This document shows positions 34,065 to 43,027 of a stretch of 64,000 nucleotides of DNA, one piece after another. How positions within the stretch are numbered: the first letter of the stretch is position 1; the number at the start of each line of letters is the position of its first letter. The notes beneath the pieces were generated by a model, which made no database searches, had not been told where the DNA came from, and saw only the letters and a list, made by a program, of their open reading frames with translations. The position numbers and the translations under genes were made by a program. This stretch comes from JAJDUF01 sp965214295 (lineage in GTDB: Bacteria; Chloroflexota; UBA11872; UBA12225; JAJDUF01), in the NCBI GenBank assembly GCA_965214295.1, contig OZ243944.1, forward strand, positions 1-64,000. The letters are read 5' to 3'.

Positions 34065-34167
34065 GAGCATCGCTCGTGTAGGTCTCCTCGCCATCCTAGA
34101 TTGTAGTACGGCGCCGGAGCGTGAGCAGCCGTAGATCGAATCGCGCTGCTCTAGCCGCAGGGATTAC

Positions 34168-35418
34168 TCATCGCGCGGCGGGGCGGGGGAGACGCCGAGC
34201 GACGACGGCGCCGAGCAGGGCGGCACCGGCCAGCGAGAGGAAGGCCGGGGTGAAGCCAGCCACGTCAATGAGCTTGCCAGTGAGCGGGGCGGCCAGCGCG
34301 CCGACGGCAATGCCCACGCCCCACATCAGGCCAATCGCTGTGCCGCTGCGCCCGCCAGGCGCCAGCTCGGCGGCATAGACCAGCGCGACCGGCGGCGTGA
34401 GGCTGGTGGCGAACTGCACCGCAAACGCACTCGCCACTAGCGCGGCGATCTGCGCTGCACCGGCGAACGGGGCGAGGTCGCTGCCCGCCGCCGCGAACAG
34501 GATGACGGCGACCGTCAGCACTAGGCAGGCCCATACCAGCAGGGTCCGGCGCCCGAAACGATCCGAGATCGCCCCCCCGAGCGGCTGGGCCGGCGTCCCG
34601 GCGGTCAAGGCTATCGCCGTGAGCAGACCGGCGCCGGACAGACTCCGGCCCAAGTGGACGAAGTAAGTCGGTAGCCAGGTGAAGATGCCGATTCCCGCCG
34701 TGCCGATCAGCCCGTGGACGATGGTCAGCAAGATGAGCGGCCGGGTGATCCCGGCGAGTAGCCCTGGCTCGGACCGGCCGCGCGGCTCCCGGACCAGCGT
34801 CCAGATATACAGGGCGCCGAACACCGCCGGGAGTGCCAGGAGCAAACTGGCTTGCTGCCAGCCCAGCCGCTCGGCCAGCGTTGCGACGATGATCGGCGCC
34901 AGCGCAAACCCGATGCTGTTGCCAATCCCGTGGATACCGGAGGCCCAGCCGCGCGCCTGCGGAAACCGGTGGGCGATGAGGGTCGTGGCCTGCGGGTGAT
35001 ACGTTGTGGAGGCAAGTGCCAGCACCACCGCGGCGAGGAGCAGCCCGGTGTAGCTTCCGGCTAGGCTCAGGGCCAGCATCCCGACGGCATAGAGCAGAAA
35101 CCCTAGCGCCAGCACCGGGCGTCGCCCGCCGCGCCGGTCGGCGACGTACCCGACAACCGGCTGGAGGGCAGCCGAAATACCGCCAGCGGTGAAGGCCAGG
35201 ATGCCACCCTGGAAATAGCTGAAGTTAAACGCCGTGCGGAGGGCGGGCAAGAGCGGCGGCAGGGCCTGTCCGTACAGATCGTTGAGCGTATGGGCGGCCG
35301 TGAGTCCCAGCAGCCAGAGGCTTACCGGCCGCTTGGAACCGGGGGCTGCCGGGGAGGTGGTAGCTGGCGGGGACGCGACCCTTACAGGCGATCCTGCGGC
35401 CGGCGGCGGCTGATTCAC
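34168..35418 (-). CDS. Major facilitator superfamily transporter, Fsr-like
   Basis: About 416 residues with 12 predicted helices. The segment LLGLTAAHTLNDLYGQALPPLLPAL resembles the start of fosmidomycin-resistance (Fsr)-type MFS exporters; VADRRGGRRPVL and ISDRFGRRTLL are the loop 2-3 and 8-9 motifs. Substrate not known. The GTG at 35418 is used since residues before it are Arg/Gln-rich and lack family similarity, but no strong ribosome site is seen, so the start is uncertain. Confidence 0.8.
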   Translation of the reverse strand: MNQPPPAAGSPVRVASPPATTSPAAPGSKRPVSLWLLGLTAAHTLNDLYGQALPPLLPALRTAFNFSYFQGGILAFTAGGISAALQPVVGYVADRRGGRRPVLALGFLLYAVGMLALSLAGSYTGLLLAAVVLALASTTYHPQATTLIAHRFPQARGWASGIHGIGNSIGFALAPIIVATLAERLGWQQASLLLALPAVFGALYIWTLVREPRGRSEPGLLAGITRPLILLTIVHGLIGTAGIGIFTWLPTYFVHLGRSLSGAGLLTAIALTAGTPAQPLGGAISDRFGRRTLLVWACLVLTVAVILFAAAGSDLAPFAGAAQIAALVASAFAVQFATSLTPPVALVYAAELAPGGRSGTAIGLMWGVGIAVGALAAPLTGKLIDVAGFTPAFLSLAGAALLGAVVARRLPRPAAR

Positions 35419-35572
35419 GATGGCAATAATAGCGGCCGGGCAGCGGCGGCGTTGCTGTTGCCGGAGCTGCCGCGGGAACGCTAGAATGGACGTGAGCGAT
35501 GAAAGTGTACCCAACGTCTGCCGTGCCGTGGGGGTAGACTAGCGGCTCCTCAGGCCGCCGCGTTGTATAGCA

Positions 35573-36559
35573 GTGCTAACCATCTCGTCCGCCCGGCTAC
35601 AGGACCTCTTGCGTTTCGGCGAGTTGAGCCGGCATGGCTCTTCCTTGGTCCGGCGTCCCCGTACTTGGTCTCCGTTGTGGGCCGCGATCCGTTCCCATCC
35701 GCCGGTCGCCGGGCTGTGGCCATCGCACACGCGCACCTTTGCGTTGCGGGAGGGCCGGCGCGTCATCGGCTTTGCCCAGACGACCTTGCGCCGTGAGCCG
35801 GACCAGTGGGAGATCATGTACTTGGTGCTGGCGCCGCCCGGAAGCGCCGGGTCGCCGCCGGTCGTGGCCGCAGCAGCCGAGCGCCGCGTGGTACAGCTCC
35901 TCAGCGGCATCTGTGAGGCAGCGGAGGCGGAAGGGGCCACCCGGCTCTTCGCGCGTCTGCCGGAGGGTTCGGCAACGGTCGAGTGCTTCCGGCGCTGGGG
36001 ATTCGACAAGGTGCTTACGGAGCATACCTACGCGGTCCAAATCCAGGCCCGCAGTGCATCGCCGCCGCGCTTGGACCTGCGAGCGCAGCGGCCGGCCGAT
36101 TCCTACCCGCTCTGGCAGCTCTATCGTGCCTCCACCCCGGCAGTCGTGCAGACTGCCGAGGCGGTGAGCAGCCGGCAATGGGACCTGCCGCTACCGCTGC
36201 TGCCACGCTGGCTCCTGCCGCGCCGCCGCGCTAGAGGCTGGGTCGTCCCCGGCGCAGAGCGGCCCTTGGCGTGGGTGCAGCTGGCGATGGACGGCTATAA
36301 GTCGGCCGTGGCCGAGGTCATGGTAGACCCGGACGCCACCGATCTCGTCCAAGGCTTGCTCGACTACCTCGTCGCCCAAGTGGGTGGTGGCAACACGCTC
36401 CTCACCTGCACCGTCCGCGAGCATCAGACGGCCTTGCGCTTTGCCCTCGAGGCGCGCGGGTTCCGGTTGGCCGCATCGTCCGATCTGGTGGTGAAATGCC
36501 TCGCCGTACCGGTGTTCCAGCGCGGCCTCGTCCCGATCTTGGAGAAGGTAGCCACATGA
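35573..36559 (+). CDS. GNAT-like acetyltransferase-fold protein
   Basis: 328 residues. Two GNAT-like halves: the first with VIGFAQTTLRREPDQWEIMYLVLAP and ARLPEGSATVECFRRWGF, the second with LAWVQLAMDG and HQTALRFALEARGFRL. The C-terminal TCTVREHQTALRF matches the acetyl-CoA-loop and following helix. The GTG start is not strongly supported. Its stop overlaps the start of the R3H ATPase (ATGA), so both are translated together; the pairing recurs in my memory of Chloroflexota genomes, but that should be checked. Confidence 0.65.
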   Translation: MLTISSARLQDLLRFGELSRHGSSLVRRPRTWSPLWAAIRSHPPVAGLWPSHTRTFALREGRRVIGFAQTTLRREPDQWEIMYLVLAPPGSAGSPPVVAAAAERRVVQLLSGICEAAEAEGATRLFARLPEGSATVECFRRWGFDKVLTEHTYAVQIQARSASPPRLDLRAQRPADSYPLWQLYRASTPAVVQTAEAVSSRQWDLPLPLLPRWLLPRRRARGWVVPGAERPLAWVQLAMDGYKSAVAEVMVDPDATDLVQGLLDYLVAQVGGGNTLLTCTVREHQTALRFALEARGFRLAASSDLVVKCLAVPVFQRGLVPILEKVAT

Positions 36560-38358
36560 GCACTGCGCCAGCGCCGACGCCGGAGCGGCCCGATCCGCTG
36601 GATATCGAGCGTACCGCGCTGCCGGATCGCGACAGCGCACCGGATGCACCGGCTGGCACGCTCTCCGCCCCGACGACTGTTACCAACGACCTGCCGGAGC
36701 TGCTGGCGGCCCTCCCGCCGCGTATTCGTCAGCCGCTAGAGGCGCTGCCGGACGTGTCCGAGCTATTGGAAGTGGTCATGGACCTCGGCCGGTATCCCGA
36801 GGCGCGGTTCCCGGACCGCGATGTCGTGCTCAGTACACAGGAAGTCGGAGCGGCCGATCTCGACTATGCTCGCGAGCGTGCGGGGCGCTTCGGCGGCGAC
36901 AATCGGGCCGGTATCGAACGCACCCTCCACCGCATTTCCGCGATCCGCAACCGCGCGGGCACGATTGTCGGCCTGACCTGCCGCGTCGGTCGCGCTGTGT
37001 ACGGCACCATTGACATCATCCGCGACATCGTCGAGACCGGCCAGAGCCTACTCATCCTCGGGCGACCGGGCATCGGGAAGACCACGATGCTCCGCGAAGT
37101 GGCTCGGGTGCTCGCGGACGACCTCGGCAAGCGGGTCATCGTCGTGGATACCTCCAACGAGATCGCTGGCGATGGCGACATCCCCCACTCGGGTATCGGC
37201 CGGGCCAGGCGCATGCAGGTGCCGACCCCGGCACAGCAGCACGCGGTGATGATCGAGGCGGTGGAGAACCACATGCCCGAGGTCATCGTCATTGACGAGA
37301 TCGGCACCGAGTTGGAGGCGGCAGCGGCGCGCACCATTGCCGAGCGGGGCGTGCAGTTGGTCGGCACCGCCCACGGCAACAGCCTCGACAACCTCCTGGT
37401 CAACCCGACATTGAGCGACCTCATCGGCGGTATCCAACCGGTGACGCTGGGTGACGAGGAGGCGCGCCGCCGAGGCACCCAGAAGACGGTGCTCGAACGC
37501 AAAGCGCCCCCGACGTTCGAGGCCCTCGTCGAGATGCACCAGCGACAGCGGGTGCATGTCCACCATGACGTAGCCGCGACGGTTGACGCCTTGCTGCGCG
37601 ACGTGCCGGTACAGGTGGAGGTGCGCGGGTGGAGCAACGACGGCACGATGACGCGCGACTATGAGGAACTGGCGCCGGCTGCCGATGAGTATGATTGGCC
37701 GGCAGCGCAACAGCAGCGTCCCTGGCGGAGCCGCCGGACGAACGGCTCACGCGGACGGGAGCGGCCCCCCGACCTAAGCGACCTGGAGCGAAACCACGAC
37801 TGGCGGGCGGTAGTCGGCACGGTCGGGACGTTCGAGGACCGGGACACGGACGGCGCCGACGCGCCAGGCTCGCCGCCGTGGCGGCCCGTGCGGCTGTATC
37901 CCTTCGGCATCAATCGTGATCGGTTGGCGCAGGCCAGCCGCGCCCTCGGCATCCCGGTGCTCCTCACGGACGACCTCGATGAAGCCGACGCGCTTATGAC
38001 CATCAAGAGCCACTTCCGCAAGCAGACCGGCTTGGTGCGGCAAGCGCAGGCCCGCGGGGTGCCGATTTATGTCCTCAGAAGCAACACGGTGGCGCAAATG
38101 CAGCAGTCGCTTGCCGCCGCCTTCCAAGATGATTCCGAGCAGTCCCGCTCGCCGCGCCGGCAGGCGCTCAAGGAAACCTACGAAGCGATCAAGCGGACCC
38201 TCTCGACAGCAGAGGCAATGGAGCTGGCGCCCCAAAACGCGCCGATCCGCCGCCTACAGCACGAGCTTGCGGCGCGGGCCAATCTGATCTCCCGCAGTCT
38301 CGGTCAGGAGCCGAACCGCCGGGTGCGGATCTCGTCGCCACGCAGCGGCCGGCGTTAG
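36556..38358 (+). CDS. R3H-domain AAA ATPase (SpoIIIAA-like)
   Basis: 600 residues. Walker A LGRPGIGKTTMLREVAR lies near residues 177-193, VVDTSNEIAGDGD and the Walker B VIVIDEIGTELEA follow, as in the SpoIIIAA/YlxR-region single-strand nucleic-acid ATPases; a C-terminal helical part with RRLQHELAARANL fits the R3H nucleic-acid-binding domain. An N-terminal low-complexity stretch precedes the core. GGAGAAGG lies before the ATG, which overlaps the preceding gene. The family is common in Chloroflexota and cyanobacteria, with unknown cellular function; RNA or ssDNA handling is inferred. Confidence 0.82.
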   Translation: MSTAPAPTPERPDPLDIERTALPDRDSAPDAPAGTLSAPTTVTNDLPELLAALPPRIRQPLEALPDVSELLEVVMDLGRYPEARFPDRDVVLSTQEVGAADLDYARERAGRFGGDNRAGIERTLHRISAIRNRAGTIVGLTCRVGRAVYGTIDIIRDIVETGQSLLILGRPGIGKTTMLREVARVLADDLGKRVIVVDTSNEIAGDGDIPHSGIGRARRMQVPTPAQQHAVMIEAVENHMPEVIVIDEIGTELEAAAARTIAERGVQLVGTAHGNSLDNLLVNPTLSDLIGGIQPVTLGDEEARRRGTQKTVLERKAPPTFEALVEMHQRQRVHVHHDVAATVDALLRDVPVQVEVRGWSNDGTMTRDYEELAPAADEYDWPAAQQQRPWRSRRTNGSRGRERPPDLSDLERNHDWRAVVGTVGTFEDRDTDGADAPGSPPWRPVRLYPFGINRDRLAQASRALGIPVLLTDDLDEADALMTIKSHFRKQTGLVRQAQARGVPIYVLRSNTVAQMQQSLAAAFQDDSEQSRSPRRQALKETYEAIKRTLSTAEAMELAPQNAPIRRLQHELAARANLISRSLGQEPNRRVRISSPRSGRR

Positions 38359-38494
38359 GAGTCGTTGCCGCTGACTCGGCAGCGACTGAAACGTTTCAAC
38401 CGATTGCCGGCAAGTTACCCAGTAGGGGGTACACTGATGCTCTGGTCAAGCCGGAGGTGAGACGCTCGGCTGGAGGGTGCAATTGGAGATGGGG

Positions 38495-39280
38495 ATGCGT
38501 GGAGAATCGGCACCTGAAGGTGGAGCTAGGCCGCGACCGTTCCACGTAGCGAGCTTCATTTCGTTCGAGGGCGTGGAAGGATCGGGCAAGACTACGCAGC
38601 TTGCCCGGCTTGGTACGCGCCTCCGGCAGGGCGGTTACGAGGTTGTCGAGACCCGTGAACCGGGCGGCACGCCACTCGGCGAGCACCTGCGTCGTATCCT
38701 GGTCGACCCGGCCGTAGGCGAAATAGACGCCGCGACGGAGGTAGCGCTGCTGGCCGCTTCCCGTTCCGATCACGTCGTCCGCACAGTGCTACCGGCGCTC
38801 CAAGCCGGGGCGGTCGTCCTGACCGGCCGCTATGTTGCCTCAACCTATGCCTACCAAGGCTACGGCTCAGGGATAAGCCCCAGTCTCCTGCAGGAGATCA
38901 TGCGCCCCTTCATCCACGGGCTGCTACCCGGTCTGACCATCTTGCTCGATCTCGACCCGGCAATTGGGCTGGAGCGGAAGCGCCGGCAGCTGGAAGCCGG
39001 CGGCGGTGCGCTATCTCGGTTCGAGCGCCGTCCGTTGGAGTATCATCGCAAAGTCCGCCGCGGGTTCCTGGCGCTGGCCGCTGCCGAAACGGCGCGCTGG
39101 CTGGTGCTGGACGCGCAACAGGAGCCTGGCTGGATCAGCGACCGTATCTGGGAGCGGGTGAGCCAACAGCTTGGGCCGGAGCAAGTCCGGCCGGTAAAAG
39201 GTGCTCCGCCGCGGCTGGCCGGTAACGGCGTCCCGCTGCCGGCAGCGGCGGCCTACTCGCTGGCCGATGCTGCCACGTGA
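38495..39280 (+). CDS. tmk: Thymidylate kinase
   Basis: About 261 residues. FISFEGVEGSGKTTQ is Walker A; VETREPGGTPLGE is the conserved TMPK segment; VLTGRYVASTYAYQGYG carries the Arg/Tyr substrate-binding motif (GRY where DRY is common, so the usual Asp is Gly); LDLDPAIGLERK and FERRPLEYHRKVRRGFLALA cover the lid. It phosphorylates dTMP to dTDP. The ATG at 38495 is chosen for the GGAG six bases before it; earlier GTG and ATG codons are in frame. A 30-residue tail is unusual. Its end overlaps the end of moaE on the other strand by 28 bases. Confidence 0.9.
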   Translation: MRGESAPEGGARPRPFHVASFISFEGVEGSGKTTQLARLGTRLRQGGYEVVETREPGGTPLGEHLRRILVDPAVGEIDAATEVALLAASRSDHVVRTVLPALQAGAVVLTGRYVASTYAYQGYGSGISPSLLQEIMRPFIHGLLPGLTILLDLDPAIGLERKRRQLEAGGGALSRFERRPLEYHRKVRRGFLALAAAETARWLVLDAQQEPGWISDRIWERVSQQLGPEQVRPVKGAPPRLAGNGVPLPAAAAYSLADAAT

Positions 39281-39732
39281 TCGGCCGGCTCCACGGTAGC
39301 GCCGGGGAGCGCGCCCTCTACCCATTCCGCCCCGGAGTGGTAGATTTCCTTCTTCCAGATCGGCGCGGTGCTCTTCACCCGGTTGATGGCGTAGTGGCAC
39401 GCCTCGAACGACTCGTGGCGATGCGGTGAGGCCACCGCAATGACTACTGAGGCTTCGCCGACGTGCAGGCGGCCGATGCGGTGAGCAATCGCGATCTTCT
39501 GCTCTGGCCACCGCGCGGCTACTTCCGCCGCCACCTCGGCCAGCTTGGCTTCGGCCATTTCCGGATAGGCGTCGTATTCGAGCACCTGCACACGATCCGT
39601 CTCGCCACCGGGACCGGGATCGGCGCGGACGACACCGGAGAACACACACAATGCCCCGTCAGTGGGGGCTTGTACCGCAGCGATGAGCGCACCAACGTCA
39701 ATCGGCTCACGAGTGATCCGGCAGAGCGCCAT
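39253..39732 (-). CDS. moaE: Molybdopterin synthase catalytic subunit MoaE
   Basis: About 159 residues. VFSGVVRADPGPGGETDRV is the N-terminal motif; LEYDAYPEMAE, IAHRIGRLHVGEASVVIAV, SPHRHESFEACHYAINRVK and PIWKKEIY (with the catalytic Lys residues) are all present. It transfers sulfur from MoaD to precursor Z to make molybdopterin. Start ATG overlaps moaD's stop (TGATG) with AGGAGG upstream inside the moaD tail. Forms the moaD-moaE operon. Convergent with tmk, overlapping by 28 bases. Confidence 0.93.
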   Translation of the reverse strand: MALCRITREPIDVGALIAAVQAPTDGALCVFSGVVRADPGPGGETDRVQVLEYDAYPEMAEAKLAEVAAEVAARWPEQKIAIAHRIGRLHVGEASVVIAVASPHRHESFEACHYAINRVKSTAPIWKKEIYHSGAEWVEGALPGATVEPADHVAASASE

Positions 39733-40061
39733 CAGTGCTTCCTCCTGAGACCTTTGCATAAATTGTCATTCCCGCGCCAGCGGGAATCCACCCCTCTGAG
39801 GTACCCAACCCCCGGACCCGGCCCGCCGCCGCTCACCGGCGGTATGAAGACCACCTCGTCACCATCTGCAAGCATCGTCTCTGGAGCAACGTATTCCTGA
39901 TTGACGGCCGCCGTGCAAGTCAGCTGCCGCAGGGGGGGATTGGCCGTGGCCAGCTGTCCCCACAGGTCACCGACCGTCGCGCCCTCCGGTAGCTCCCAAC
40001 GCGCCTCAGTGTCGCCGATAATCTCGCGCACGGCAGCGAAATAACGCACTTGCACCCACAT
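39732..40061 (-). CDS. moaD: Molybdopterin synthase sulfur carrier MoaD with an abnormal C-terminal extension
   Basis: 109 residues; a normal MoaD is about 80. MWVQVRYFAAVREIIG and DGDEVVFIPPVSGGG give the ubiquitin-like fold and the Gly-Gly that must be C-terminal for thiocarboxylation, here at 78-79. The frame does not stop but runs on for about 30 residues (PGPGVGYLRGVDSRWRG...), encoded by a dispersed repeat palindrome (39765-39790) inserted before moaE. Either the protein is cleaved after the glycines (as the fused MoaX of mycobacteria is), or the gene is inactive. The start at 40061 fits the family better than an in-frame codon seven residues earlier. Confidence 0.85.
   Translation of the reverse strand: MWVQVRYFAAVREIIGDTEARWELPEGATVGDLWGQLATANPPLRQLTCTAAVNQEYVAPETMLADGDEVVFIPPVSGGGPGPGVGYLRGVDSRWRGNDNLCKGLRRKH
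39747..39790. repeat. Dispersed palindrome with GAGACCTTTGCATAA edge inside moaD
   Basis: Left edge GAGACCTTTGCATAA (39747-39761) and the palindrome at 39765-39790 match, with few changes, the MITE-like element at 47384-47505. It codes part of the moaD tail. Confidence 0.7.
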
Positions 40062-40082
40062 CGTAGCCGGAGTGTAGCACAC

Positions 40083-40386
40083 GGCGCGCGCCGGAGACGC
40101 GCCTCACCCCCGGCCCCGTGCGTTGACTGTCAGGCAGCGCCGGGCTATCCTTACCCTGGCCGCGAGAAGCTGTGGGACTGGGGCATCGGCTTGTACGACG
40201 GCCCGGCGACCGGCAGGTGGTGGCGGCGCTGCCGCTCCTACCGTGGTCACGTATCCCCGAGCTATTCCTAGACGTTCCGGTATCGGTAATGCTCCTGCTG
40301 CCTCCGCCTAGCCACGCCAAGACCGAAGGCAGCGACAGCAGAGCGTAGCTCCCTGTGCCGCGCCGGGACACCGACAGTCAATACGC
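40083..40386. other. Intergenic stretch without a recognised feature
   Basis: About 300 bases between the divergent moaD and dac genes. No RNA gene or convincing ORF; the region should hold both promoters, but no good consensus hexamers stand out. Confidence 0.4.
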
Positions 40387-41610
40387 ATGAGTGCCGATGA
40401 ACAGCTGCCGGGGATCGATAAGCGCCGTTCGCCGGCTCGGTCTGCCCCCCGGCCCAGCCAGCAGCCACCGGATCGGAGCAACGACTACGATGCACTTGAC
40501 ACCGCCGCCGATTGGGAGGTCCGGGAGGAATGGCTCGCGTCGGCGGAGGTGCCGGTAGACACGGTTGGCGACCCCGCTCCATCTCCCCCACCGCCCAGCA
40601 CTCACCGGCGCCGGCATACCGAGTGGTGGCTGCTGGCACCGCTGATGCTGGCCTTAATTGCGATCTTCCAGCTTGTGCTGACCCAGCGTGGCGACCGAGA
40701 CGTCGTCGTCCTCGAGACCAAGCCGGAGACGGCCTCGGTCCAGCCGACGGCGGCTCCCACTGCCTCACCGCTACCGACGCCGAGCATCCGCTATAGCGCG
40801 AACCGCCTGGCACAGGTAGCCGGAGGATCGCTCGGTGCGGTCCCGATTGGTGTTATCCCCGGTATCCCGGCGCTGGATGCAAAGGCCGCCATCCTCGTGG
40901 ATATGGATCGGCGCGAGGTGCTCTACGCAAAAAATCACCACACGCCCCGCCCGGTGGCAAGCACCATCAAAATTGTCACGGCTATCGTTGCCCTGGAGCA
41001 TGCACCGTTGAACACGATTATTGAGGTGGATGCCGCGGCGGCGGCGATGGAGCCAAACGTCATGGGCTTGCAAGCCGGCGAGCGCCTCACGCTCGAAGCG
41101 CTGCTCTACGGCATGATGCTCGACTCGGGGAACGACGCTGCCGAGGCCATCGCACGGGGAGTATTCGGAGACCGTGCCCGCTTCATTCGCCTGATGAACG
41201 ACTTGGTAACCAAACTGAGCTTGCAGAACACGCACTTTGCCAATCCGAGTGGGTGGCCCGATCCCGCGGAGCATTCCACGGCCTACGACCTCGCCGTGCT
41301 GGCAACCTACGCGCTCCAGAACCCGACCTTCCGCGAGATCGTCGGCGCGCAACGCAAGGTGATCCCGGCCAGCAGTGAGGCGGGACGAAAGCATGGCTGG
41401 TTCGGTCCAACCAATATCAATCGCCTAATCGGTTCCTATCCCGGCGCATTCGGCGTGAAACCCGGCTATACCGGCGATGCCGGATACACGCTGGTCGCGG
41501 GAGCGGAGCGTGGTGGCCGCTCGCTGCTGGCCGTCGTCCTCGGCAGTCGCAGCCATTTCACCGACGCCGAGCGTCTCCTGAACTACGGCTTTGCCACCCC
41601 GGCCGGGTAG
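40387..41610 (+). CDS. D-alanyl-D-alanine carboxypeptidase (DacA/DacF-like penicillin-binding protein)
   Basis: 407 residues. A long cytoplasmic Pro/Arg-rich N-terminus, one membrane helix near 80-97 (LLAPLMLALIAIFQLVL), a Thr/Pro linker, then the serine peptidase: VASTIKIVTA (SxxK), MLDSGNDAAEA (SxN) and FGVKPGYTGDAG (KTG-type, here KPG). It trims the terminal D-Ala of peptidoglycan stem peptides outside the membrane. The KPG is a variant seen in some members of the family. Translation seems to begin at 40387. Confidence 0.88.
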   Translation: MSADEQLPGIDKRRSPARSAPRPSQQPPDRSNDYDALDTAADWEVREEWLASAEVPVDTVGDPAPSPPPPSTHRRRHTEWWLLAPLMLALIAIFQLVLTQRGDRDVVVLETKPETASVQPTAAPTASPLPTPSIRYSANRLAQVAGGSLGAVPIGVIPGIPALDAKAAILVDMDRREVLYAKNHHTPRPVASTIKIVTAIVALEHAPLNTIIEVDAAAAAMEPNVMGLQAGERLTLEALLYGMMLDSGNDAAEAIARGVFGDRARFIRLMNDLVTKLSLQNTHFANPSGWPDPAEHSTAYDLAVLATYALQNPTFREIVGAQRKVIPASSEAGRKHGWFGPTNINRLIGSYPGAFGVKPGYTGDAGYTLVAGAERGGRSLLAVVLGSRSHFTDAERLLNYGFATPAG

Positions 41611-41616
41611 CTTGAT

Positions 41617-42375
41617 GTGAGCCTCGCCATGCCAACACGGGAAACACCGGGTACCGGCACAGTCGCTCTGGCCGGCCGGCAGCTGCACCGCTGGGATGTC
41701 TCGCCGGCCGCGGCCCGCGCCATCCAGAACGAGCTGAGTAGCCGCGTGGCTCGGCACACCGCGCTGGGGAACGTTCGCCTCGTCGCCGGGGCCGATGTCC
41801 ACCCTCTTGAGTCACGCTCATCGGGGCGGAGCGGCGAGATGGTGGGTATCGTCTCGGTCCTGAGCTACCCGGAGCTAACCCCGGTCGAGACCGCGCACGC
41901 CGTTGTCCCGGTCGAGTTTCCCTATGTTCCCGGCTTGCTCTCGTTTCGGGAAGCGCCAGCCGTCCTCGCCGCGATAGCCCGGCTGACCCATGTGCCCGAC
42001 CTACTCCTCGTAGACGGGCAAGGCTTGGCACACCCGCGCCGGTTCGGTTTAGCCTGCCACCTCGGCGTGCTGCTCGACCTCCCGGCCATTGGCTGCGCCA
42101 AGTCCATCCTCGTCGGCCAGCACGGTCCCCTGGCGCCGGAGCGCGGCGCTCGCGCGGCTCTGATCCACCAAGGGGACACCGTGGGCGCCGCCGTGCGAAC
42201 GCGGAGCGGCGTGCAGCCGGTGTACGTGTCCGTGGGGCACTGCGTTGATCTCGCAGCCGCCGTTACCTGGACCCTGCGCTGCACGTCCCGCTATCGGATC
42301 CCCGAGCCACTGCGCCAGGCCCATCTGACGGCTCGCCGTGCCCGCACAAACCGGCAGCAACCCCTGTTCGGCTAG
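41617..42375 (+). CDS. nfi: Endonuclease V
   Basis: 252 residues. VAGADVHPLE holds the first catalytic Asp; PYVPGLLSFREAP is the wedge motif (PYIPG...FRE); LLVDGQGLAHPRRFGLACHLG is the main catalytic motif; IGCAKSILVG and VSVGHCVDLAAAV follow. It cuts DNA or RNA one base 3' of deoxyinosine or inosine. Starts six bases after the carboxypeptidase gene, probably in one transcript. GTG at 41617 or ATG at 41629 may be the start. Confidence 0.92.
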   Translation: MSLAMPTRETPGTGTVALAGRQLHRWDVSPAAARAIQNELSSRVARHTALGNVRLVAGADVHPLESRSSGRSGEMVGIVSVLSYPELTPVETAHAVVPVEFPYVPGLLSFREAPAVLAAIARLTHVPDLLLVDGQGLAHPRRFGLACHLGVLLDLPAIGCAKSILVGQHGPLAPERGARAALIHQGDTVGAAVRTRSGVQPVYVSVGHCVDLAAAVTWTLRCTSRYRIPEPLRQAHLTARRARTNRQQPLFG

Positions 42376-42430
42376 GGGCGCGCGCCCTGTGTCGTGTACG
42401 GCCGTCAGCCACCGGGAAGACCGCTGTCGT

Positions 42431-42682
42431 TCACTTGCCGTCAACGACGCGCCAATAGCGGTCGAAGAAGAGCGTATCGTAGAGCGCCGAGCCGACCAGG
42501 ATCAACACCGCGAGCACCAAGACCGCCGCCGCGAACGGTCCCATCCACAGACTCAGCCCGGCCGGCCGGGGCAAGAAGGTGATGACGAAGAAGAGCACGC
42601 CGACCAAGGCCAAGCGGACGGCGAGGCGGGCGAGGAGGCGATAGCGGTGGCGCTGCCGCTCCGTGGCCGCGCTGTTAGGCAT
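42431..42682 (-). CDS. Small two-helix membrane protein of unknown function
   Basis: 83 residues: a basic N-terminus, two hydrophobic helices (about 20-38 and 48-68) and a short basic tail (FFDRYWRVVDGK). GGAAGGA lies upstream of the ATG. No family recognised. Confidence 0.65.
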   Translation of the reverse strand: MPNSAATERQRHRYRLLARLAVRLALVGVLFFVITFLPRPAGLSLWMGPFAAAVLVLAVLILVGSALYDTLFFDRYWRVVDGK

Positions 42683-42741
42683 CGTTCCGGTCCTTCCACT
42701 TGTTGCCGAAATCCGCTCCCCGGCCGCCGGTTCACACCCTC

Positions 42742-42770
42742 TTGACAGGAGAGCCGGCCGCCCCTATTAT
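42742..42770 (+). promoter_or_regulatory. Strong sigma70-type promoter for the structured RNA
   Basis: TTGACA (42742-42747), a 17-base spacer and TATTAT (42765-42770): a near-consensus promoter, the best in the window. Predicted start near 42777. Confidence 0.75.
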
Positions 42771-42821
42771 AGATATCAGAGCCTTTTGGCTCCCAAATCC
42801 ACAGCGGAAGGAGGCGAGACG

Positions 42822-42884
42822 GTGGCTGTTTTGCTTCGTAAGCATCCGTTGTCGGTCCTCGGGAGATGGCAGCTAGGCTGTTAG
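42822..42884 (+). CDS. 20-codon leader-peptide ORF in the structured RNA
   Basis: GTG start seven bases after GGAAGGAGG, then a peptide ending GRWQLGC and a TAG directly before the 10-bp hairpin. Placement resembles attenuator leader peptides, but there is no obvious run of one regulatory amino acid; a single Trp and Cys sit near the end. Confidence 0.4.
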   Translation: MAVLLRKHPLSVLGRWQLGC

Positions 42885-43027
42885 TGCCCCTGTACCAGGG
42901 TGTACAGGGGCGAGCGACCCCGGACCGGCCCTCCACTTGACGGTTCCGAATGGGTGTTGTTCCGGTACCCGGAACGTCCGGCCTCGTTGAGGCGCGTGAG
43001 ACGCCTGGTCCGGCAAGGAAATCAACG

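Noticed and set aside
36496..36555. Upstream ATG extension of the R3H ATPase
   Set aside because: The ATG at 36556 has a good ribosome site and the ATGA overlap with the preceding gene.
40050..40271. Short plus-strand frame between moaD and the carboxypeptidase
   Set aside because: No domain, and the start lies within the moaD coding start; probably chance.
42663..42884. 74-codon plus-strand frame covering the promoter of the structured RNA
   Set aside because: It begins before the promoter; only its last 20 codons, which have their own ribosome site, are kept as a leader ORF.
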